A DNA stretch of 41,530 nucleotides from the NCBI RefSeq assembly GCF_000955955.1, contig NZ_JYJG01000214.1, positions 1 to 41,530 on the forward strand. Reading direction: 5' to 3'. Below are positions 32,440-40,288 of this stretch, one piece after another. The position numbers and the translations under genes are program-made. Position 1 is the first letter of the stretch, and every line of letters begins with the position of its first letter. A model generated the notes under the pieces. It had not been told where the DNA came from and ran no database searches. It saw only the letters and a list, made by a program, of their open reading frames with translations. Origin of the DNA: Lentzea aerocolonigenes (GTDB lineage: Bacteria; Actinomycetota; Actinomycetes; Mycobacteriales; Pseudonocardiaceae).

Positions 32440-33037
32440 ACCGGCCGGGCGCCAGACCGGCGTCGAGGAACGCGTTCAGAAGGGCGGGCAACGGCCAGTG
32501 CGAGGCACCCACCTTGTCGCGCAGTCCCTGGTCCGTCCACGACTCCTTGGTCCAGTACCCGTCGAGATAGCCGGGCCGGATCACGACGGCCGCGGGGTCG
32601 GTGCGGTCGGCGAACCCTCCGCAGAAACACGGGTGCACACCGACGTGCACGAACAGGCCGCCGGGCTCGAGCACCCTCGCCACCTCGCGCAGCACGGCCG
32701 GATAACCGGGCATGTCGGTGTGGACCATCACCGCCAGCACGGCCGGGACACTGTTGTCCCGCAGTGGAAGCCGTCCCGCGTCCGCCCGCGCCACCGGCAA
32801 CCGGCCGTGGGCGTGGCGGAGCATCCCGGCGGACAGGTCGACGCCAACGGGCGTCCACCCCAGCTCCCGCACGGTCGCGGCGTGCACCCCGGTTCCGCAG
32901 CCGACCTCCAGGCACACACCGGTGCCCTCGCCGAGCAGTTCCCGCAGCGCCAGGCCGACCCCGATCGGGTCGTCCCGCTGCGCCGCGAGGAACTGCCCCT
33001 CGTACCAGTCCGCGATCTCGTCGTAAGCCGCCACCAC
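32354..33037 (-). CDS. Class I SAM-dependent methyltransferase
   Basis: 227 residues from a GTG at 33037 (a second GTG follows immediately). Motif I is VCLEVGCGTGVHAATV, the acidic residue of motif II is in VGVDLSAGML, and later motifs include DAGRLPLRDNSVPAVLAVMV and VLREVARVLEPGGLFVHVG. It is of the UbiE/small-molecule type; the substrate is unknown. Its 3' end overlaps the end of lnt on the other strand by 86 bases, a long convergent overlap, with the last ~28 residues lying inside it. Confidence 0.88.
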   Translation of the reverse strand: MVAAYDEIADWYEGQFLAAQRDDPIGVGLALRELLGEGTGVCLEVGCGTGVHAATVRELGWTPVGVDLSAGMLRHAHGRLPVARADAGRLPLRDNSVPAVLAVMVHTDMPGYPAVLREVARVLEPGGLFVHVGVHPCFCGGFADRTDPAAVVIRPGYLDGYWTKESWTDQGLRDKVGASHWPLPALLNAFLDAGLAPGRFTEGGTPVPVVLAVAARSRPGTHRTRPR

Positions 33038-33092
33038 ACCAGTGGACAGCCGTGGCGGCCGGAGCCGCCACGGATTCCGCGCCCGGCGAACG

Positions 33093-34070
33093 TCAGTTGG
33101 TGCCCAGGAGAGCTGAGCCGAGCACCGTTCTCTGGTGCAGCACGGACAACCCCTGTCTCTCGGTCGTCAGCAACCCGGCCTCCCGCAACACAGTCGTGTG
33201 GCGGCTGACCGCGGACGCCGAAGCGCCGAGCCGTTCCGCCAGTTCCGTGGTGGTGGCCCCACTGCCGACCGCGGCCAGCACCGCCGACCGCGTGGATCCC
33301 AGCAGTGCGGCCAAAGCACCCGCCTGCCTGCGTCCACTCGCGAGCTGCCGCTGCCACGTCCAGTCGTGGTGCACCGGATAGACGACGGTCGGCGGCAGCC
33401 CGGGATCGGCGAACGCCACGGGCGTGTGGCGGCAGAAGTACGACGGCACCAACCGCAACCCGCGGCCGTTGAGGTGCAGGTCCCGGCGGTACGCGTACTG
33501 CACCTCCAGCACCGGCGGCCGCCAGTTCATCAACGGCCACATCCCGTGCAGCAACCCCTCGACCGAACCCGATCCGGTCCGATGCAGACGGTCGGTCTCG
33601 ACCGCCTCCTCGATCAGCTCGCTGTAGGGCTCGATCGCGGCAGCGTGGTAGGCCGCCAGCGCGTCCGTCATCTCGCCCAGCGCACCGGCGCACCCCTCCG
33701 CCAGCGGACGAGTCCACGATGGAGTCCTGCTGACCCCGGCGAGCTGCTTGAGCTCGCCGCGCAGCCGGGCCCGCGGCGTCGCCCTGATCGCGTCCAGGGC
33801 GGCACCCAGTCCGTCCGCACCTTCCGGCGGCGTCAGGAAGTCCGGGAAGTACGGGCCGAGCGGCGAGAGCACCGCGAGCAGCCGCACACCCGAACGGATC
33901 ACCTGCCGGTCGCCGTGGCGCCGGACGTCACGCAGCCAGGGTTCGAGCAGAACCCCGCTGTCCCCTTCGGTCAGCCTCAGCCGGCTGAACACCATCTCCC
34001 AGAGCGGATCGACCCTTTCTGCTATCTGCGTACGCTCCAGATCGCCAGCGGAAAAATGGATGCGCAACAC
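33093..34070 (-). CDS. ArsR-like winged-helix transcriptional regulator with long N-terminal domain
   Basis: 325 residues from a GTG at 34070 with GGAGG seven bases upstream. The DNA-binding part is at the C-terminus, residues about 265-312 (RSAVLAAVGSGATTTELAER then LGASASAVSRHTTVLREAGL), the reverse of the usual order. The N-terminal ~250 residues are typical of a large actinobacterial group of unknown ligand; they begin LRIHFSAGDLERTQIAERVD. It lies on the same strand as the I36-type gene, separated from it by a terminator, so it probably has its own promoter in 34071-34140. Confidence 0.85.
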   Translation of the reverse strand: MLRIHFSAGDLERTQIAERVDPLWEMVFSRLRLTEGDSGVLLEPWLRDVRRHGDRQVIRSGVRLLAVLSPLGPYFPDFLTPPEGADGLGAALDAIRATPRARLRGELKQLAGVSRTPSWTRPLAEGCAGALGEMTDALAAYHAAAIEPYSELIEEAVETDRLHRTGSGSVEGLLHGMWPLMNWRPPVLEVQYAYRRDLHLNGRGLRLVPSYFCRHTPVAFADPGLPPTVVYPVHHDWTWQRQLASGRRQAGALAALLGSTRSAVLAAVGSGATTTELAERLGASASAVSRHTTVLREAGLLTTERQGLSVLHQRTVLGSALLGTN

Positions 34071-34143
34071 AGCAACCTCCCCAGGCCCAGGTCACCGTGG
34101 AGAACATTACCGGCCGTGTCACTCCGCCGAATCACGCAACGAA

Positions 34144-34177
34144 AACTGTGCGCGAGGCTATTGCCCCGCGCACAGTT
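34144..34177 (-). terminator. Rho-independent terminator after the second I36-type gene
   Basis: A perfect 11-bp stem (34144-34154 with 34167-34177) and 12-nt loop are followed on the minus strand by TTTT. It lies 16 bases beyond the stop of the I36-type gene. Confidence 0.8.
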
Positions 34178-34192
34178 CTGTGGTTTACCGGG

Positions 34193-34654
34193 TCAGCCGC
34201 AGCGGCCGCTCGTCCACTGGTGCGACCTCACCTGGTAGGTGCCGGCCAGGTCGCCCTTCTGCCCCTGGCGGGTGCAGCCGATGCGGTTGTTGTAGCCGGT
34301 GTTGCGGTAGAACACCACGCCCGTCAGCGAGGAGGACGTGCCGCGGTTGTAGACGGACTTGACCTCCTTGGACGTCGCCCACGAGCACTTGACGGAACCG
34401 GACGTCCAGTCCGGGTCTGCCACGTCCCACATGCAGCGGCCGCCGGTGCCGCCGAACTCGTTCCAGAAGCAGACGTTGCCGGTGTTGCAGTCCCAGGCGG
34501 CCAGCGCCTGACCGGTCTCGCTGTCGTACGCCGCCCCCACCGCCGCGGCCTGCGCGACCGGGGCCACCGCCTGCGCGCTCGGAGCCGCGACCCCCACGAC
34601 CATGAGCAACGCAACCGGAACCAACGCCAAGAAAACACGCCGAACGAACTTCAA
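34193..34654 (-). CDS. Secreted peptidase-inhibitor I36-like protein (second copy)
   Basis: 153 residues. The start is a TTG at 34654, chosen because GGGAGGAA lies five bases upstream and the signal peptide (KFVRRVFLALVPVALLMVVG then VAAPSAQA) begins right there. The mature part has the Cys-x4-Val-Cys-Phe-Trp opening (CNTGNVCFWNEFGGTGGRC), VFYRNTGYNN and a C-terminal VRSHQWTSGRC, parallel to the 11643 protein (TIYRNVGFRG; GSHAWNC). The two share layout but little identity, so they are distant paralogues. Extracellular; the inhibitor function is by family annotation only. Confidence 0.77.
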   Translation of the reverse strand: MKFVRRVFLALVPVALLMVVGVAAPSAQAVAPVAQAAAVGAAYDSETGQALAAWDCNTGNVCFWNEFGGTGGRCMWDVADPDWTSGSVKCSWATSKEVKSVYNRGTSSSLTGVVFYRNTGYNNRIGCTRQGQKGDLAGTYQVRSHQWTSGRCG

Positions 34655-34722
34655 GGATTCCTCCCAGACCTCTGAATGAATTCGGCCGACGCCACTTTAA
34701 GCAGCCGGAGGAAGCTGGGAAA

Positions 34723-34748
34723 AGCTATTGCTCTGTGGCGCAATAGCT
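34723..34748 (-). terminator. Rho-independent terminator after the PaaK-like gene
   Basis: AGCTATTGC and GCAATAGCT form a 9-bp stem with an 8-nt loop, followed on the minus strand by TTTT. It starts 4 bases after the stop codon of the PaaK-like gene. Confidence 0.75.
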
Positions 34749-34752
34749 CGTT

Positions 34753-36189
34753 TCAGGCTCGTCGGGTGTACCTGTGTTTCACGCCGATCGGGAAGTAGTC
34801 CGGATCGCCGGCGTCGCGCGGCACGACCTCGGGCAGCTGCCGCTCGGCCGGGACGTAGTGGGCGTACTCGCTGTTGAGCCGCAGCAGCTGCTCCTTGATC
34901 GACTCCGCGATGGCGTGCGGGTCCGCGGTCCTCCCCGGCGCGGTCTCCACGGTGATCCGCAGAAACCGGTCGCGGTCGGCGTCCTCGACGGACTCGATCA
35001 CGAACTTCCCGGTCACCGTCTCGCTGATGCCCGGTTGCTCCAGGCCGACGGTCACGTTCTCCGGATAGACGTTGGCACCGAAGAACGACACCGTGAACAG
35101 CGACCGCCCGAACAGGAAGACGAACGGCAGCTCCGGTCCGGGATCCGGCCTGAATCCGTGCCGCGCGCAGTAGGCCAGCAGTTCGGAGTGCCCGAAAACC
35201 CCGCCCTCGTCGGCGATCCGGTACCTGATCAACGGAATCCCGCCGTCCGCGGTGAACACCAGCGTCCCGTCGTGCACCTCGAAGAACCGGCTCGCCGGGT
35301 CGTACTGCACGAGCGTCGGCAGCCGCGAGTCGCCGAACACCTCGCGCGCCAGATCGGGACGCAGCGCGAAGAACCGGCGAATGCTCACCGACAGCGCGGT
35401 CTCGTTGCCCAGCACCCCGGAATCCGCTGTGCCGTAAAGGGATGCGACGTCCCGCAGCGGATCCGCGATCGACGCGCGCTCGCACACCAGATCCCGCCAC
35501 TGCTCGCTGAACACCTCGCCGGCCAGCACCAGTTTGATCGAGTACGACGGCCAGTCGACGCCGGGTGCGTCGATGACGTCCTTCAGGAACGGCGGATACC
35601 CGAGCAGCACGACCTGCTCGAAGTGCGGCGCCAGTTCCGGCAGCACCCGCAGGATCTCGGCCTTGTTGTTGCCCGGCGCCACCACGGTGATCGGACATCC
35701 CTTGGCTGCCAGATGCCGCACGCACGCCTGGGTGAACAGCCCGCCGACCCAGGTGCCGAGCGGGAAGCACACCACGGCCAACGTGGTCCGCCGGTCCGCC
35801 TGGAACCCGTCCACCAGCACCTGCTCGAACCGCCGGGCCACGTGCAGTTCGTCCTCGAGCGCCCGCGGCCAGATCGTCGGCCGCCCGCTCGACCCGGACG
35901 ACACCGCGATCATGTCGCAGCCCGCCAGCGACCCGTCTCGGCACAGTTCCGGCAGCGGATATCGCTCGTGGTAGCTGGGCTTGTCGAGCAGGGGCAGTCC
36001 CTGGAAGTCCTCGAACGTCCTGATCGACGCAGGCTCGATCCCGTTGTCCCGCAGCAGCTTCTGATACGCGGGCACGGTCGCGGCGGTGTGCTGGAACAGG
36101 TCGAGCACCCAGCTCTCCGACCGCTCCGGGATGGCCGCGAAGAAGTCGTCGAACGCTTGGCGCACACGGTTCTGCCGACTGCTGTCCAT
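34753..36189 (-). CDS. PaaK-like adenylate-forming enzyme
   Basis: 478 residues from the ATG at 36189. The phosphate-binding loop SSGSSGRPT is at about 97-105; YGTADSGVLGNE, GGIPLIRYRIADEGG and GRSLFTVSFFGANVYPE match the phenylacetate-CoA ligase / CapK family. The enzyme would activate a carboxylic acid with ATP to an acyl-adenylate and pass it to CoA or another acceptor; the acid is not known. No phenylacetate catabolism genes are nearby, so aerobic phenylacetate breakdown is unlikely. Its promoter must lie in 36190-36250, where TATAGA appears on the minus strand. A terminator follows directly. Confidence 0.82.
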   Translation of the reverse strand: MDSSRQNRVRQAFDDFFAAIPERSESWVLDLFQHTAATVPAYQKLLRDNGIEPASIRTFEDFQGLPLLDKPSYHERYPLPELCRDGSLAGCDMIAVSSGSSGRPTIWPRALEDELHVARRFEQVLVDGFQADRRTTLAVVCFPLGTWVGGLFTQACVRHLAAKGCPITVVAPGNNKAEILRVLPELAPHFEQVVLLGYPPFLKDVIDAPGVDWPSYSIKLVLAGEVFSEQWRDLVCERASIADPLRDVASLYGTADSGVLGNETALSVSIRRFFALRPDLAREVFGDSRLPTLVQYDPASRFFEVHDGTLVFTADGGIPLIRYRIADEGGVFGHSELLAYCARHGFRPDPGPELPFVFLFGRSLFTVSFFGANVYPENVTVGLEQPGISETVTGKFVIESVEDADRDRFLRITVETAPGRTADPHAIAESIKEQLLRLNSEYAHYVPAERQLPEVVPRDAGDPDYFPIGVKHRYTRRA

Positions 36190-36238
36190 CAGCCGAGCCT
36201 ATCGATCAGCCGGACGGTCCATAGCCTCTATAACTTCA

Positions 36239-36340
36239 GTGTTGAATGAAATGAAACTCCTAGCGGACCAGTCGTCACACCCGAGCGGGCCCGCCGCCGA
36301 ACCCGCCACGAAGATCGAGATCACCGAACGGACGGTGTGA
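36239..36340 (+). CDS. Possible leaderless small peptide (33 or 29 residues)
   Basis: A short plus-strand frame runs from GTG 36239 (or ATG 36251) to TGA at 36340: MKLLADQSSHPSGPAAEPAT followed by KIEITERTV. TATAAC at 36229-36234 is a good -10 and would start transcription at the GTG. No Shine-Dalgarno is present. Third codon positions are G/C-rich, as in real genes here, but the frame is too short for this to be strong. It may be chance sequence in the divergent promoter of the PaaK-like gene. Confidence 0.25.
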   Translation: MLNEMKLLADQSSHPSGPAAEPATKIEITERTV

Positions 36341-36344
36341 ACGG

Positions 36345-37139
36345 TCAGGCGCGCACGACAGCCGGCGTGGTGAACCGGCCGCCGACCCAGCCCGCCGTCG
36401 CGATCGCGCGCAGCCCTGGGTCGCCCTCGGCGAGCTGACCGTGCGGGCCGAGCACGTCCGCCGCGGAGTTGCCGTCGTGCCAGCGCACCGGCAGCCGCCC
36501 GTGCCGCTCCAGCACGCCCGCGAGCTTGGACGTCAGCTTCGCACTGCCGATGTGCACCCACCGGCTCGGGAACAGCTCCAGCAGGTCCAGCGTCGCCGGG
36601 CTGAGCTCCGGCACGACCGTGATGCCGTTGTCCCGCCCGTACTCGACCAGGTCGCGCAACGCGTCCGGATCGCCCTCGGGGAAGACGTGCATGACGTTGA
36701 GCTTGTAGGCGGCCATCCTGTCGATGGCCTTGCGCATCTCGGCGGGCGGCAGCAACGCGCTCGTGACGCCACGCCACTGGAACGCGGGGGAGTCCTGCAC
36801 GTCGGCCGCGCGCACCGTGCCGTCGGCGGTCATCAGCTGCCGGAACGACTGCACCCCGTGCCGCAGCCCGGCCTGTGTGCCGGCGCGGAGCATCACGGCG
36901 GAGTTGCTGACCAGGAGTGCGTAGCCCTCCGGCCCGAGCCCGCGCATCGCCGGGTCGTGCGACACCATCAGCATGCCGTCCGCCGACTCGGCGAGCAGAT
37001 AGCCGGTCTGCCGGAAGATGAGCTCGCGCATCATCGCGGCCGCCGTGCGCGCCTGCCCGGTCACCCGGACCGCGACGTCCTCGGTCAGCGTGAACGCACC
37101 CGTGCGACGGGGCGCGCTCGACGGCATCGGAATAATCAC
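36345..37139 (-). CDS. GH20-derived pseudoenzyme
   Basis: 264 residues from a GTG at 37139. The N-terminal half is the zincin-like domain that precedes GH20 catalytic barrels (EGYALLVSNSAVMLRAGTQA, GLRHGVQSFRQLM). DSPAFQWRGVTSALLPPAEM and IDRMAAYKLNVMHVFPEGD then start the barrel. The middle is much shorter than in beta-N-acetylhexosaminidases. The catalytic strand usually reading HIGGDE reads HIGSAK (196-201), so the catalytic Asp-Glu pair is replaced by Ala-Lys. There is no signal peptide. It cannot work as a normal hexosaminidase; sugar binding or a regulatory role is possible. Confidence 0.78.
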   Translation of the reverse strand: MIIPMPSSAPRRTGAFTLTEDVAVRVTGQARTAAAMMRELIFRQTGYLLAESADGMLMVSHDPAMRGLGPEGYALLVSNSAVMLRAGTQAGLRHGVQSFRQLMTADGTVRAADVQDSPAFQWRGVTSALLPPAEMRKAIDRMAAYKLNVMHVFPEGDPDALRDLVEYGRDNGITVVPELSPATLDLLELFPSRWVHIGSAKLTSKLAGVLERHGRLPVRWHDGNSAADVLGPHGQLAEGDPGLRAIATAGWVGGRFTTPAVVRA

Positions 37140-37260
37140 GCGTTTCCTCCCAGCGGACTAACGCAGGAAGTACCACGTGAGTTCCGGAAACTGCACGGTG
37201 AACGCGGTTCCGCGGCCTGTCATGCTGATCACACCAACGGATCCGCTGGGGGGCGATCAC

Positions 37261-38616
37261 ATGGATTTCGCACGAGAACTCGCCGACTTCCGCTACTACG
37301 CGGTGTTCAAGGGCGCGTCTCAACGCGTCGAGGACGCCGCGATGCTCGTGCGCAAGCCGCAGGGCTACGACGAGGAGGAGTACGCCGGTCACGGCCTGTG
37401 GGTCGACACGGACAAGCTTTACCGGCTGGACTCCGGCCGGGACTGGACCGATGACTACCGCGCGGTCACCGAAGCCGAGGCGCGGCAGCTCCGCGCGCAG
37501 ATCGACGCGAACTGGGCGGCGAACTGGAACCACCACGTCATCTCGGCCGACGGGGTGCCGTTCGCTGTGGTCGTGACCCACAAGGACGCGCGGCGGAATC
37601 TGAGGCCGTACCGGATCGGACGGTACGAGCACCGCGGCTTCGGGCAGACGGACCTGCTCGACCGCCTGCCGGACGAACAGGCGTGGAGCGTCGAGGACGT
37701 CGCACCGGAGGCCGCGACCGAAGCCCTGGTGCGGATGGAACAACGGCAGCGCGAAGGCTCGTGGTTCTCCGGCGGGTACGCGGTCTTCCACACCCTCGCC
37801 GACGTCCTCGACCTCGACTCGGCGTACGCGGTGGTGCCGCGGCCTGCGCCCGAGCACGAGTTCACGGCCCGGCTGAGCGAGCAGGAGGCGCGACGCCTGA
37901 CCGCGCTGATCGACCTCAGGAGAGCGAAGAAGCAGGTCGGCCCGGTCGACGGCCACCAGCACTTCGCGCTCTTCAACCGCACGGAGGACGCGGCGGACCC
38001 GCGCAACGCCCACTCGGTCGTTCGCTCCACAGTGGACTCGTCGCTGCCGAAGTGGGAGATGTTCCTGAGACAGGGGGAGTGGCTTTCCGCGGTGCGGCCG
38101 TCCGACCAGACTCCGCTGCTCCCGCTCGGAGCCGCCGACCTGGACGCCGTCACCGCCGCACTCATGTCCGGTGAGCACCGCTATCTGGAGGTTCGCAGCC
38201 GCGAGACGGGACCTGTCGCACTGCTGCGGCTCACCGGCACCACCGAGGAGTCGGCCGTCGACCTCGGCTGGGAGCCGTCCGAGATCCTCACCCGGCTGCC
38301 GGGTGAGGAGTCGTGGTTCGTCGGCGAGGTCGACGAACAGGGCATGGAGAGGCGCCGGTACGCGTCGGCACTGCTGCGGCGGTCTGTGCGGTTCGCCGAG
38401 GACGAGTACCGGTACTTCGCGGTCTTCCCCACTCCCGACCTCCTGTTCGACCTCGCCAGGGCGGTGCTGGTGGTCCGGCGCCGCGGTGAGGCCCAGGAGA
38501 AGTTCGCCGGGCTCGCCGGCTGGGTGCCGTCAAGCCCGGACGAACACCTCGACCGGAAGTACCTGGGCCGGTACCTGCCGATCAGTCACGAGGAGATGGA
38601 GCGGTTGGTCAGCTGA
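37261..38616 (+). CDS. Unrecognised protein built from repeated ~100-residue modules
   Basis: 451 residues from the ATG at 37261 (GGGGGG upstream; a frame from 37177 is longer but its start is not convincing). The sequence contains at least four modules that open with an aromatic-Ala-Val/Leu-Phe strand and continue to a Val-Val/Val-Arg strand: FRYYAVFKGASQRVEDAAML, GYAVFHTLADVLDLDSAYAV, HFALFNRTEDAADPRNAHSV and YRYFAVFPTPDLLFDLARAV. Each is followed by a charged segment and, in modules 1, 2 and 4, a helix with EAxRL or EEMERL. I do not recognise the domain. It is soluble, without signal peptide, and divergent from the GH20 pseudoenzyme. Its end overlaps the LLM gene on the other strand by 8 bases. 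Confidence 0.75.
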   Translation: MDFARELADFRYYAVFKGASQRVEDAAMLVRKPQGYDEEEYAGHGLWVDTDKLYRLDSGRDWTDDYRAVTEAEARQLRAQIDANWAANWNHHVISADGVPFAVVVTHKDARRNLRPYRIGRYEHRGFGQTDLLDRLPDEQAWSVEDVAPEAATEALVRMEQRQREGSWFSGGYAVFHTLADVLDLDSAYAVVPRPAPEHEFTARLSEQEARRLTALIDLRRAKKQVGPVDGHQHFALFNRTEDAADPRNAHSVVRSTVDSSLPKWEMFLRQGEWLSAVRPSDQTPLLPLGAADLDAVTAALMSGEHRYLEVRSRETGPVALLRLTGTTEESAVDLGWEPSEILTRLPGEESWFVGEVDEQGMERRRYASALLRRSVRFAEDEYRYFAVFPTPDLLFDLARAVLVVRRRGEAQEKFAGLAGWVPSSPDEHLDRKYLGRYLPISHEEMERLVS

Positions 38617-39628
38617 GCAGGTCGCGGACCCGGGGCACGACCTGGGTCCCGTACAGCTCGATCGTCCGCATCAGCGACTCGTGCGACAGCCCGCCGATCC
38701 CGTACTTCAGGTCGAACCGGCTGGCGCCCAGCGTCTTCATCGTCCGCGCCATCTTCTCCGCGACCGTCTCCGGCGACCCGACGAACAACGCGCCGTGCGG
38801 CCCCACCTCGTGCGCGTACGACTCCGGGGTCGGCGTCGAGAACCCGCGCGTCCGGCCGAGCCTGCTGATCAGGTCGAGGTAGTGCGGCCAGAACTCCTCG
38901 CGCGCCTGCTCGTCGGTCGGCGCCACGTGACCGGGGGAGTGGATCCCGATCGGCAACGGGTCGCGGCCGAACTTCTCCAGCGCGTGCTTGTAGAGCTCGG
39001 AGAACGGCGCGAACCGGCCGGGGTGGCCGCCGATGATCGCGAGCATCAGCGAGAACCCGTAGGAGGCCGCGCGCACGACGGACTGGGGGCTGCCGCCCAC
39101 GCCGATCCACGTCGGGAACGGCTCACTGAAGGGCACGACGTCCTGCTCGTGCAGTGGCGCGCGGGTCTTGCCCTGCCACGTCACCGGGCCGCCCTTGAGG
39201 ATCTCGGCGAACAGATGTGTCTTCTCCTCGAACAGGTCCTCGTAGTCGGCGAGGTCGTACCCGAACAGCGGGAACGAGTCCACACTGGACCCGCGGCCCA
39301 GGATGATCTCGGCCCGTCCACCCGACACCGCGTTGAGCGTGGAGAACCGCTGGAACACGCGCACCGGGTCGTCCGAGCTGAGCACGGTGACGGCAGAGCC
39401 CAGGTGGATGTTCTGCGTTCGCGCGGCGATCGCGGCCAGCACCACGTCCGCTGCCGACAGCGGCATGTCCGGGGTGTGGTGCTCGCCGATGCCGAAGAAG
39501 TCCAGGCCCACCTGGTCGGCGAGCACGCCCTCCTCGACGAGGTTGCGGATGGTCTGGGCATGGGTCAGCGCCTTGCCCTCGGCGTCGAACGTGACGTCGC
39601 CGAACGTGTCGAGCCCGAACGTGGTCAT
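38609..39628 (-). CDS. Luciferase-like (LLM class) flavin-dependent oxidoreductase
   Basis: 339 residues from the ATG at 39628. Conserved LLM segments are LADQVGLDFFGIGEHHTPDM, IHLGSAVTVLSSDDPVRVFQ, GRAEIILGRGSSVDSFPLFG and FPTWIGVGGSPQSVVRAASYG. The reduced cofactor could be FMNH2 or F420H2; sequence alone does not decide. The upstream gene is an F420/NADP-oxidoreductase-like protein whose stop overlaps this ATG (ATGA), which favours a shared redox job, but that is inference. Confidence 0.9.
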   Translation of the reverse strand: MTTFGLDTFGDVTFDAEGKALTHAQTIRNLVEEGVLADQVGLDFFGIGEHHTPDMPLSAADVVLAAIAARTQNIHLGSAVTVLSSDDPVRVFQRFSTLNAVSGGRAEIILGRGSSVDSFPLFGYDLADYEDLFEEKTHLFAEILKGGPVTWQGKTRAPLHEQDVVPFSEPFPTWIGVGGSPQSVVRAASYGFSLMLAIIGGHPGRFAPFSELYKHALEKFGRDPLPIGIHSPGHVAPTDEQAREEFWPHYLDLISRLGRTRGFSTPTPESYAHEVGPHGALFVGSPETVAEKMARTMKTLGASRFDLKYGIGGLSHESLMRTIELYGTQVVPRVRDLLS

Positions 39629-40182
39629 GACTGCTCCTTCACGAACTTCCCGAAAACCGGGCTGCCGGGTTCCAGCAGCCGCCCGTCGAACAACGAACCC
39701 ACGCGCACCGGTTCGAAACCGATGCGGGACAAGAACTCCGCCACCACGTCCAGCGCGGCCGGGTCGTCGCCGGCCAGTCCGACCGCCTGGCCGTCCGGCG
39801 GCTCCATGTCCTGGTAGGCGACGTGGTTGAGGCTCTTCACGACACGCGCGCCCACCAGCCGTTGGGCGACCTCTTCACTCGTGCCCTGCGGCTCGGCGGC
39901 GGGCGGCCACTGGTTCATGGCGTCGATGACGACCTTGCCCGCGAACATCCCCGGCTCGAGCGTCGAGAACCGGTGCCACGGGATCGCCAGCACCACCAGG
40001 TCCGCGTCCGCGACGGCGTCGGCGGCCGTCAGCGGGGTGGCGCCCGGCGCGAGGAACTCGATGATCATCTCGATCCGCGCCGGGTCGCCGGAGCCCGCGA
40101 TGGTCACCGGGTAGCCGGCCGCCAGTGCGAGGCGCGCGATGACGGGACCGACGTGGCCCGCACCCAGAACAGCTGTCTTCAC
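39625..40182 (-). CDS. NADPH-dependent F420 reductase-like (Npd-type) protein
   Basis: 185 residues from a GTG at 40182. A compact Rossmann domain begins at once (MKTAVLGAGHVGPVIARLAL); then DADLVVLAIPWHRF, VVIDAMNQW and KSLNHVAYQDMEPPDGQAVG follow. The order of elements matches the F420-dependent NADP oxidoreductase / COG2085 family. No Shine-Dalgarno is visible. TTATAC ends five bases before the GTG and lies inside a palindrome (40185-40197), so the mRNA is probably leaderless. It is the first gene of a coupled pair with the LLM gene. Confidence 0.85.
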   Translation of the reverse strand: MKTAVLGAGHVGPVIARLALAAGYPVTIAGSGDPARIEMIIEFLAPGATPLTAADAVADADLVVLAIPWHRFSTLEPGMFAGKVVIDAMNQWPPAAEPQGTSEEVAQRLVGARVVKSLNHVAYQDMEPPDGQAVGLAGDDPAALDVVAEFLSRIGFEPVRVGSLFDGRLLEPGSPVFGKFVKEQS

Positions 40183-40184
40183 AC

Positions 40185-40197
40185 CCGGTATAACCGG
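40185..40197. promoter_or_regulatory. Palindrome over the -10 of the reductase-like gene
   Basis: CCGGT-ATA-ACCGG is perfect, lies three bases from the GTG start at 40182 and contains TTATAC on the minus strand at a position fitting a leaderless -10. Confidence 0.4.
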
Positions 40198-40216
40198 ACC
40201 ATCCCCCGCTTATTCC

Positions 40217-40234
40217 TCTGGTTGACGTACCAGA
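40217..40234. promoter_or_regulatory. Inverted repeat in the divergent promoter region
   Basis: TCTGGT-TGACGT-ACCAGA is a perfect 6-6-6 repeat between the reductase-like gene (minus) and the epoxide hydrolase (plus). It contains TTGACG (40222-40227), a possible -35 for the plus strand, though no clear -10 follows. Confidence 0.4.
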
Positions 40235-40288
40235 TCACCGTCACTCGACGCTCGCGACCAGCTACGGAGCGTTCGTACGGTCGTTCGC

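Noticed and set aside
20671..36189. A natural-product biosynthetic cluster (acylase, exporter, PaaK-like enzyme, methyltransferase)
   Set aside because: The genes are scattered over many operons and no core synthase, RiPP or NRPS/PKS gene is present.
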